Both the position numbers and the translations under genes were made by a program. Below are positions 1-4,814 of a DNA stretch of 9,684 bases, one piece after another (position 1 is the stretch's first letter; every line of letters begins with the position of its first letter). The notes beneath the pieces are model-generated. The model had not been told where the DNA came from. It was given only the letters and a program-made list of their open reading frames with translations, and made no database searches. Where the stretch lies: positions 1 to 9,684 of the forward strand of contig DOID01000093.1 of NCBI GenBank assembly GCA_003511465.1, given 5' to 3'. This DNA is from Bacillota bacterium. Lineage in GTDB: Bacteria; Bacillota; UBA4882; UBA10575.

Positions 1-2
1 AT

Positions 3-18
3 GGGTAGCCTCCTACCC
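3..18. other. Small hairpin at window edge
   Basis: GGGTAG (3-8) and CTACCC (13-18) are perfect inverted arms around a 4-base loop. No T-run follows on the plus strand, and the sequence beyond the left edge is unseen. It could be the end of a terminator for an upstream gene or a chance hairpin. The rest of 19-109 is AT-rich and shows no gene I can support. Confidence 0.3.
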
Positions 19-87
19 GATCCTACCTGCCAACTAAAATTATACACTAACCCTCATCCTTGGTGTTATGTAACGTTTAACCTAGTT

Positions 88-107
88 TTAAGAAATAATT
101 AATAAAT
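88..107. repeat. AT-rich repeat, copy 1 (upstream of dehydratase promoter)
   Basis: TTAAGAAATAATTAATAAAT here matches 3498-3519 except for two extra bases (TA) in the second copy; the last 15 bases (AAATAATTAATAAAT) are identical. Each copy lies just ahead of a gene or promoter, so it could be an UP element. In AT-rich intergenic DNA, chance is also a fair explanation. Confidence 0.3.
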
Positions 108-109
108 GA

Positions 110-138
110 TTGACTTACATATTAATGTATGATAACAT
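110..138 (+). promoter_or_regulatory. Probable sigma-A promoter of the dehydratase-permease operon
   Basis: TTGACT (110-115, 5 of 6 to consensus) is followed after exactly 17 bases by TAACAT (133-138, 4 of 6). The expected transcription start is near 145, which falls inside the large inverted repeat at 141-183. An AT-rich tract lies just upstream (88-107) and could act as an UP element. The call rests on consensus match and spacing only; TATGAT at 128-133 is a better -10 hexamer but is only 12 bases from the -35. Confidence 0.5.
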
Positions 139-140
139 TC

Positions 141-183
141 ACTCAAGAAATCGTATGCGATATACGATATACGATTCTTGAGT
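141..183. promoter_or_regulatory. Inverted-repeat operator in the leader of the dehydratase operon
   Basis: The outer arms ACTCAAGAA (141-149) and TTCTTGAGT (175-183) are perfect reverse complements. Inside them are three copies of one heptamer: ATCGTAT (150-156), its inverse ATACGAT (162-168), and a direct repeat ATACGAT (169-175). The 150-168 block is a 19-base palindrome with a 5-base centre, the size and symmetry expected for a dimeric GntR- or LysR-class regulator. Lying over the predicted start point, it would suit repression. As RNA it could also form a ~15-bp stem with one bulged A. No regulator gene lies in the window. Confidence 0.55.
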
Positions 184-230
184 ATGATTAAGTAAAGAAC
201 GTTCTACAAAATTAAACTGGAGGGATGTTA

Positions 231-1484
231 ATGCATGCGATTGAGAAAATACTAGCAAAAGCATCCGGCAAGGACAAAGTAGTGACAGGTGAGATTGTTA
301 ATGCGAAAGTTGACTTTGCCGAGATCAACGATTTGTACCTCCAAACCGTTTACTCGTTTCGAGAGATGGGCGGAGAGAAAGTATGGGATAAAGATAGGGT
401 GGCCTTTGTTTTTGACCATTACGCCCCTGCCCCAACCATACAGTCGGCAACGATCCACAATGAAATGCGGGAGTTTGCGCAAGAAAACGATCTGACCTAT
501 CATTTCGATATTAACTCCGGGGTCTGTCATCAAGTTATGGCGGAACAAGGGGTTATCTATCCAGGGATGATTGTTGTTGCTACCGATTCCCATACAACGA
601 CTCACGGCGCTTTTGGCGCTTTTGGGACAGGCGTAGGAGCTACTGATATGGCTACGATCTTAATCTCGGGGGAGCTTTGGTTCCGGGTTCCTGAAATTAT
701 CGAAGTTAGAATTGAAGGGATTCCAGCTAAAGGGGTATACCCAAAGGATGTTATTCTCAGCATTCTAGGGAAGATCAAAGCCGATGGCGCAGTATACAAA
801 GGAATAGATTTCACCGGAAGCTATGTGGAACAATTGGATGTAGCCGGTAGAATGGCCATTTGCAACATGGCGGTGGAAATGGGGGCTAAGACCGCATATA
901 TGAAGCCAAACCAAAAAGTGTTGGATTATGCGGCTAAGCGCGCGGTTCGTCCATTTGAAGTGCAATATACAGACGATGATTTCGTTTACGCTGAAAGTTA
1001 CGTCTTTGAGATCAATGATCTATCACCGCAACTGGCGGTTCCGCATAGCGTCGATAATGTTCGACCAATTGAAACGGTGCAACCGGTTAAGATCAATCAA
1101 GGATTTATCGGAACCTGTACCGGTGGCCGAGTGGAAGATATCGCCGCGGCGGCGGAAATTTTGAAAGGGAAGAAAATTCCCCAATATGTACGTTTGGTGG
1201 TAATTCCTGCTTCTAAGGAAGTGATGAGAGAATGTATGGACAAAGGCTATATCCAAGCTTTAATTGATGCCGGCGCTACGATTTCTACTCCGGGTTGTGG
1301 TCCCTGTTTAGGAGCGCATGAAGGCGTGCTGGCACCGGGCGAAGTGTGTATTACGGCATCTAACAGGAACTTTCCTGGAAGAATGGGTAGCACAGGCGCG
1401 GAGATCTATTTAGCTTCACCAGCGACCGTGGCTGTTTCTGTACTCAACGGCTATATTACCGATCCCAGAACGTTATACAAATAA
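231..1484 (+). CDS. Aconitase-family dehydratase large subunit (isopropylmalate / homoaconitate / dimethylmalate dehydratase type)
   Basis: This is the catalytic large subunit of a two-part [4Fe-4S] hydro-lyase that moves water across a hydroxy-dicarboxylic acid. The 417 residues match the short archaeal/Firmicute LeuC-HacA type rather than the ~466-residue enterobacterial LeuC. The three cluster cysteines are visible: Cys296 in GTCTGG, and Cys356 and Cys359 in GCGPCLGAHEGVLAPGE. The ATDSHTTTHG segment (Asp119, His121) and the GAFGTGVGATDMA loop are typical of the family. I start at 231 because GGAGGG (219-224) abuts the in-frame ATG at 225 but sits well placed for 231. The small subunit follows 17 bases later and a GntP permease follows that. 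No leuA or leuB is present, so a catabolic role is more likely than leucine synthesis. Nicotinate-pathway 2,3-dimethylmalate dehydratase (DmdA) is one candidate. The usual SCTN motif reads TCTG here. Confidence 0.9.
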   Translation: MHAIEKILAKASGKDKVVTGEIVNAKVDFAEINDLYLQTVYSFREMGGEKVWDKDRVAFVFDHYAPAPTIQSATIHNEMREFAQENDLTYHFDINSGVCHQVMAEQGVIYPGMIVVATDSHTTTHGAFGAFGTGVGATDMATILISGELWFRVPEIIEVRIEGIPAKGVYPKDVILSILGKIKADGAVYKGIDFTGSYVEQLDVAGRMAICNMAVEMGAKTAYMKPNQKVLDYAAKRAVRPFEVQYTDDDFVYAESYVFEINDLSPQLAVPHSVDNVRPIETVQPVKINQGFIGTCTGGRVEDIAAAAEILKGKKIPQYVRLVVIPASKEVMRECMDKGYIQALIDAGATISTPGCGPCLGAHEGVLAPGEVCITASNRNFPGRMGSTGAEIYLASPATVAVSVLNGYITDPRTLYK

Positions 1485-1501
1485 GAAAGGAGTGAGCGAA
1501 G

Positions 1502-2008
1502 ATGAAAACAAAGATGATCGGAAAAACAATTGTTCTGGGAGATAACATTGATACCGATCAAATTTATCCCGGACGATTTCTAGAACTGGTAGACCCGAAA
1601 GAGATTGGTAGCCATTGCCTTGCCGGTGTTGATCCTGAAATCGCTCCCAACTTTGAACCAGGAGATATAGTTGTGGCGGGAACCAATTTTGGTTGCGGTT
1701 CGAGCCGAGAACATGCACCGATTGCCTTGATCAACATGGGGGCAAGTCTAGTTCTTGCCGATTCTTTCGCGCGGATATTTTTCCGGAATTCCATCAATTT
1801 GGGTTTACCGCTGATTATTTGTAAGGGTATTAGTCAAAAGGTCAAATCCGGGCAGTCTTTGGAAGTCGACATTCAGGAAGGTACCGTTAAGGTTGTTGAA
1901 ACGGGTGAAATCTTAGAATGCGAAAAAATTGGGGAACATGCAACTAAGATTCTGGAGTCGGGTGGGATCAAACCCATGTTTCGTGCCAAAATGGGAAAAA
2001 GCCAATAA
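1502..2008 (+). CDS. Aconitase-family dehydratase small subunit (LeuD/DmdB type)
   Basis: This is the swivelling small subunit that completes the active site of the preceding large subunit. At 168 residues it has the length of the short LeuD family. The hallmarks are GDNIDTDQIYPGR (residues 13-25), TNFGCGSSREHAP (61-73, carrying the substrate-carboxylate-binding Ser-Ser-Arg) and DSFARIFFRNSINLGLP (87-103). AAAGGAG (1486-1492) lies nine bases before the ATG. The gene ends 14 bases before the permease start, so the three genes form one tight operon. The residues after IYPGR that set side-chain specificity in this family (FLELVDP) do not let me choose among isopropylmalate, homoaconitate and 2,3-dimethylmalate; the lack of leucine genes argues against the first. 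Confidence 0.9.
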   Translation: MKTKMIGKTIVLGDNIDTDQIYPGRFLELVDPKEIGSHCLAGVDPEIAPNFEPGDIVVAGTNFGCGSSREHAPIALINMGASLVLADSFARIFFRNSINLGLPLIICKGISQKVKSGQSLEVDIQEGTVKVVETGEILECEKIGEHATKILESGGIKPMFRAKMGKSQ

Positions 2009-2022
2009 AAGGAGGGTAATTA

Positions 2023-3354
2023 ATGATTCCAATTGAAATTGTTTTCTTAATCGGGATGGCTATCCTTTTGTTTCTGGCATTGAAAGTTAAGGTTAATGCT
2101 TTTATGGCGCTGCTTGGAACCGCACTGGTCATGGGACTTTTAGCAGGTATGCCAACCACAGCAGTGGTAAACGGAATTGTCACCGGTTTTGCCGGAACAG
2201 TAAAAAGTATTGGTATTGTCATTATCTTCGGGATCATGCTCGGTAACTATCTGGAAGCATCAAAAGCTACTAACAAAATGGCGTTGGATACCGTGAAATT
2301 GGTTGGCGAGAAACGTTCCGGCCTAGCCATGGCAATTTCCGGCTATATTGTTTCGATCCCGGTTTTTAGTGACGCCGGATTTGTTATCCTGTCCCCTTTG
2401 GTAAAGGCGATTTCTAAAAAGGCCAAAATCCCTTTGGCAGTTTTAGCCGTATCACTTTCTGCCGGACTATTGGCAACCCATGTTTACGTTCCACCTACAC
2501 CGGGACCACTGGCCGCTGCCGGTATGCTTGGGATTGATATTGGCCGCGCTATTCTATACGGTGGTTTTGCAGCTATTTTCATGACCGGTGCTGGCTGGCT
2601 TTTTGCGGAGCTTTATTTCAGAAATAAACCGGAGAGTTTTTATACGTACCGGGAAGATGCGGAACCGCAACCAGAAGCAGATATGGATGAGGCTGATTTG
2701 CCGAGTTCTCTCACGGCGGTCTTCCCCTTGCTGGTGCCGATCGTGCTGATAATTATGAATACGACTTTCAATATGCTGCTGCCGAAAGGGTCGCCAGTTT
2801 TAAATGTGACCAGCTTTATCGGTGATCCTAATATTGCCCTCGCGATTGGGGCTCTCCTGGCCATCGCCTTATTGGGAAAACGCCTTGGTTCCAAAAAAGT
2901 GATGAAGATTATGGATGCATCCTTGAAAGACGCCGGCCCGATTGTCTTTATTACGGCAGCCGGTGGTGCGCTGGGGCAGATCTTAAAAGCCTCCGGCGCG
3001 GGAGCTAGCCTTGCGCAGATGGTGATCAATACAGGCATGCCGTTTATCCTCATCCCCTTCACGATTGCAGCTGTGCTTAAAATCGTGCAGGGTTCGGGTA
3101 CAGTTGCGGTAGTTACCGCTGCAACGCTTGCCGCGCCCATCGGTGCCCAACTTGGTTTAGATCCGATCCTGATCTTCATGGCTTCCGGTGCTGGTGCTCG
3201 CTCCTGTTGCCATGTGAATGATAGTTATTTCTGGGTCTACACCAACTGTATGGGGTTTGATATGAAAACAGGCTTAAAAACTTTGAGCGTTTCCAATATC
3301 TTTATGGCGCTGGGTGGATTACTGGCCACCTTTATTGCTAGCATATGGTTATAA
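2023..3354 (+). CDS. GntP-family proton-coupled carboxylate/gluconate permease
   Basis: This is an inner-membrane permease of the gluconate:H+ symporter (GntP) family, 443 residues long, as usual for the family, with about a dozen hydrophobic segments. Family signatures visible are FSDAGFVILSPL (115-126), HVYVPPTPGPLAAAG (153-167) and the C-terminal HVNDSYFW (397-404), where the commoner form is SHVNDSGFW. A charged, Glu/Asp-rich cytoplasm-like loop lies at about 205-226. AAGGAGGG is correctly spaced before the ATG at 2023. GntP members carry gluconate, other sugar acids, D-serine or other hydroxy acids. Co-transcription with a dehydratase implies that it imports that enzyme's hydroxy-acid substrate or a precursor. 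Substrate assignment is inference; family assignment is firm. Confidence 0.93.
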   Translation: MIPIEIVFLIGMAILLFLALKVKVNAFMALLGTALVMGLLAGMPTTAVVNGIVTGFAGTVKSIGIVIIFGIMLGNYLEASKATNKMALDTVKLVGEKRSGLAMAISGYIVSIPVFSDAGFVILSPLVKAISKKAKIPLAVLAVSLSAGLLATHVYVPPTPGPLAAAGMLGIDIGRAILYGGFAAIFMTGAGWLFAELYFRNKPESFYTYREDAEPQPEADMDEADLPSSLTAVFPLLVPIVLIIMNTTFNMLLPKGSPVLNVTSFIGDPNIALAIGALLAIALLGKRLGSKKVMKIMDASLKDAGPIVFITAAGGALGQILKASGAGASLAQMVINTGMPFILIPFTIAAVLKIVQGSGTVAVVTAATLAAPIGAQLGLDPILIFMASGAGARSCCHVNDSYFWVYTNCMGFDMKTGLKTLSVSNIFMALGGLLATFIASIWL

Positions 3355-3402
3355 AATAATTTAGAGTGCTGCAATAATATTTCCGCACAACCGCTTATAC
3401 AG

Positions 3403-3438
3403 AATCGGCCGGGCAGATCAAGGTTTGCCTGGCTGATT
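3403..3438 (+). terminator. Probable terminator of the dehydratase-permease operon
   Basis: A 13-bp stem pairs 3403-3415 with 3426-3438, including two G-U pairs, around a 10-base loop, starting 48 bases after the permease stop codon. The GC-rich core (GGCCGGGC / GCCTGGCT) is stable, but the downstream T-run is weak (TTGCTTTAAACCTTTTC), so termination may be partial or Rho-assisted. The rest of 3355-3570 is AT-rich with no coding potential that I can support. Confidence 0.55.
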
Positions 3439-3497
3439 TGCTTTAAACCTTTTCTTCACGCCTTTGGTTTTCTATTTGTTCCAAGAAGGATTTAGCC

Positions 3498-3519
3498 TTA
3501 AGATAAATAATTAATAAAT
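3498..3519. repeat. AT-rich repeat, copy 2 (upstream of rubredoxin)
   Basis: This is the partner of the copy at 88-107. It lies about 50 bases before the rubredoxin ribosome site, in the region where its promoter should be. TAAGAT (3499-3504) with TTGTTC (3477-3482), 16 bases apart, is a weak candidate promoter overlapping it. Related TTAATAAA strings also occur at about 4271-4279 and 4747-4756. Confidence 0.3.
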
Positions 3520-3555
3520 AGCAATTCTACGACTGTAAACCAACTAAACTACGGG

Positions 3556-3573
3556 AAGGAGGGGAGAGTCATA
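3556..3573 (+). promoter_or_regulatory. Ribosome binding site and ATA start of rubredoxin
   Basis: AAGGAGGGG (3556-3564) is an essentially perfect Shine-Dalgarno. GGAGG ends eight bases before ATA at 3571, and the codons that follow (Lys-Lys-Tyr-Thr-Cys) are exactly the standard rubredoxin N-terminus after Met. No ATG, GTG or TTG exists in frame nearby upstream. The site therefore picks out ATA as the start codon. Confidence 0.7.
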
Positions 3574-3729
3574 AAAAAGTACACGTGTACGGTGTGTGCA
3601 TTCGTTTATGATGAGGCAGAAGGTTACCCGGACGATGGGATTGCGCCGGGTACTAAGTGGGAAGATGTAACGGAAGATTGGGTCTGCCCGATCTGCGGTG
3701 TCGGCAAGGATATGTTCGAGTTATCGTAA
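3571..3729 (+). CDS. Rubredoxin (non-canonical ATA start)
   Basis: This is a small cytoplasmic one-electron carrier with a single Fe(Cys)4 centre, used in anaerobes to feed oxygen- and superoxide-detoxifying enzymes and other reductases. Its 52 residues match the classic clostridial length. The two iron-binding knuckles are complete: C6-T-V-C9 and C39-P-I-C42-G. The conserved core is present too: YDEAEGYPDDGIAPGTKWED and Trp37. Only the initiation codon is odd: ATA stands where ATG is expected, behind a strong ribosome site. Either AUA really initiates, which would lower translation, or this is a sequencing error or recent mutation. The gene appears to stand alone, between the operon terminator and its own strong terminator, and has no visible redox partner in the window. 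Confidence 0.88.
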   Translation: MKKYTCTVCAFVYDEAEGYPDDGIAPGTKWEDVTEDWVCPICGVGKDMFELS

Positions 3730-3752
3730 GAAAGATTAAGTTAGCTGTTAGG

Positions 3753-3782
3753 AGAAAGAGGGGGATCCCCTCTTTCTTTTTT
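3753..3782 (+). terminator. Strong intrinsic terminator after rubredoxin
   Basis: A perfect 11-bp stem, AGAAAGAGGGG (3753-3763) with CCCCTCTTTCT (3767-3777), closes a 3-base loop, GAT. A run of six Ts (3777-3782) follows. It lies 23 bases after the rubredoxin stop. On the minus strand it lacks a T-run, so it should not efficiently stop transcription from the antitoxin side. Confidence 0.9.
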
Positions 3783-3826
3783 AGTAGGTACGAAAGGATA
3801 ATGAGGGATCTTTTGGCAGGAAACCG

Positions 3827-3898
3827 CTGGAAATTAGCGAATATTTCATCCAAATCCGAATAAGCGGCGGGAAGTAAATCCACTTTATACCTTGTCAT
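3827..3898 (-). pseudogene. RelE/ParE toxin remnant (N-terminal ~24 codons)
   Basis: The start at 3898 overlaps the end of the antitoxin gene by 14 bases, the usual layout of an antitoxin-toxin pair. The encoded MTRYKVDLLPAAYSDLDEIF followed by ANFQ is a recognisable RelE/ParE N-terminus (beta-strand, then the AxxDLxEI helix). After roughly residue 24 the reading frame no longer resembles the family. It runs on through the rubredoxin terminator and antisense to rubredoxin, stopping at 3653 after 81 codons. A full toxin is ~90-100 residues, with catalytic or binding residues in the lost C-terminal half, so the product should be inactive. The breakpoint is a judgement by eye, and I found no continuation in the other two frames. 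Confidence 0.7.
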
Positions 3899-4154
3899 TG
3901 ATCTTTTCTTTCAGCCGCTGATGGGCTTCGTCAAGGGAAATCACTGGTTCGCCCGCCAGACGTTGTTCTTCAGCGAAAAGCAGCTTTTCACGCAGGTCTA
4001 GCATCGCCTCTCGGCGCTCAAAGGCATCGATACTCATCACGACTAAATCCCCTTCGCCATTGCGGGTAATATAGATCGGTTCCGCTTTTTCGTGGGCGAG
4101 CCGGGCGATGGCGTTGTAATCATTTCGCAGTGTGGTAGAAGACTTGATAAGCAT
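3885..4154 (-). CDS. Phd/YefM-family antitoxin (orphaned)
   Basis: This is the 89-residue antitoxin of a type II toxin-antitoxin pair. It would neutralise a RelE/ParE-type toxin and, as a dimer, repress its own promoter. The N-terminal DNA-binding part (MLIKSSTTLRNDYNAIARLA), the EPIYITRNGEGDLVVMSIDAFE strand region and a charged helical C-terminus that would wrap the toxin are all present. I start at 4154 because GGAGG, on the minus strand just upstream, is spaced for that ATG; the in-frame ATG at 4169 contains the first bases of that ribosome site and has none of its own. Its overlapping toxin partner is truncated. It may survive as a regulator, or as an anti-addiction factor against related toxins elsewhere in the genome. 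Confidence 0.88.
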   Translation of the reverse strand: MLIKSSTTLRNDYNAIARLAHEKAEPIYITRNGEGDLVVMSIDAFERREAMLDLREKLLFAEEQRLAGEPVISLDEAHQRLKEKINDKV

Positions 4155-4187
4155 GGTGGTAGCCTCCATTTGTATTATTCTATAATT

Positions 4188-4219
4188 ATTATACGATAAT
4201 TCTGGTAGAATGTATACAT
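4188..4219 (-). promoter_or_regulatory. Promoter and likely operator of the antitoxin gene
   Basis: On the minus strand TATACA (4216-4211) and a perfect TATAAT (4193-4188) are separated by 17 bases. The -35 sits inside the perfect palindrome ATGTATACAT (4210-4219), a plausible autoregulatory site for a Phd/YefM dimer. The 4155-4333 gap also has to hold the divergent promoter for the plus-strand transporter. TTGACT at 4230-4235 is a possible -35, but I see no well-spaced -10 for it. Confidence 0.5.
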
Positions 4220-4333
4220 ATCCGTGGTCTTGACTTTATAAACGGATTCAGGAAGAATAATCTTGAAAAAATTAATAAAGAATTATTTAGAACTGGAATT
4301 ATTTCCAATTATCATCAAGAAGGAGTGCCAGCC

Positions 4334-4759
4334 ATGTTTATGTATGTATTTCCGATTGTCCTGATTGTAACGTCTAACATTTTGTATAATATCTGTCAGA
4401 AATCAACGCCGCAGAAAGCCAACCCTTTCTCGGCCTTATTTATTACCTATTTGGTAGCGGGAATTTTAACGGTGGTGGCCTTTTGCTTGAGTAAACCGGA
4501 TAAATCATTTATTCAATCCTTCAGGGAATTGAATTGGACAAGTCTCGCGCTGGGGGCGTCCATTGTCGGACTGGAATTTGGCTATATCATGGCCTACCGG
4601 GCAGGATGGAACATCAGCGTTGGTTCTTTAGTAGCCAATATCATTCTGGCGATCGCCCTGATTCCCATCGGGATCTTCTTTTACCAAGAAGGGTTCGGCC
4701 TTAATAAAGTCTTGGGGGCTGTATTGTGTATCGCTGGATTGGTCTTAATTAATAAATAA
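4334..4759 (+). CDS. Single-domain EamA/DMT-superfamily membrane protein
   Basis: This 141-residue inner-membrane protein has about five hydrophobic helices (roughly residues 3-21, 32-53, 68-87, 95-116 and 122-138). It equals one EamA unit, half of the usual ten-helix drug/metabolite transporter. The final segment (FYQEGFGLNKVLGAVLCIAGLVLINK region, ending at the stop) is the characteristic EamA tail, where GxxLxxxGxxLI closes the last helix. I start at 4334 because AAGGAG (4320-4325) is spaced for that ATG; the GTG at 4325 overlaps the ribosome site. Such half-size members probably act as dimers. The substrate is unknown. A short palindrome, TGGAA-TTAT-TTCCA (4294-4307), lies in the leader. 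The gene ends 55 bases before the metalloprotease gene. Confidence 0.8.
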   Translation: MFMYVFPIVLIVTSNILYNICQKSTPQKANPFSALFITYLVAGILTVVAFCLSKPDKSFIQSFRELNWTSLALGASIVGLEFGYIMAYRAGWNISVGSLVANIILAIALIPIGIFFYQEGFGLNKVLGAVLCIAGLVLINK

Positions 4760-4814
4760 AATGAATGGTAAACTCGGTAGCTTATTGCTGGTAAGAAGAA
4801 TGGAGGTTGGACCT

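Noticed and set aside
1..102. 33-codon ORF starting at the first base of the window
   Set aside because: No ribosome site can be seen at the window edge, the start codon lies within two bases of a hairpin, and the peptide resembles nothing I recognise.
252..605. 117-residue minus-strand ORF within the dehydratase large subunit
   Set aside because: Antisense to a clear aconitase-family gene with no family features of its own.
2640..3179. 179-residue minus-strand ORF inside the permease gene
   Set aside because: Antisense shadow of a well-supported GntP gene; its composition mirrors the GC-biased third positions of that gene and it lacks a ribosome site.
3657..3863. 68-residue plus-strand ORF overlapping the end of rubredoxin
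   Set aside because: Out of frame with rubredoxin and runs through its strong terminator hairpin; no ribosome site or recognisable sequence.
4761..4814. Upstream ATG start adding 18 residues to the metalloprotease
   Set aside because: It would bury the signal peptide behind a charged leader; the ATG at 4815 has the spaced GGAGG and begins a textbook signal sequence.
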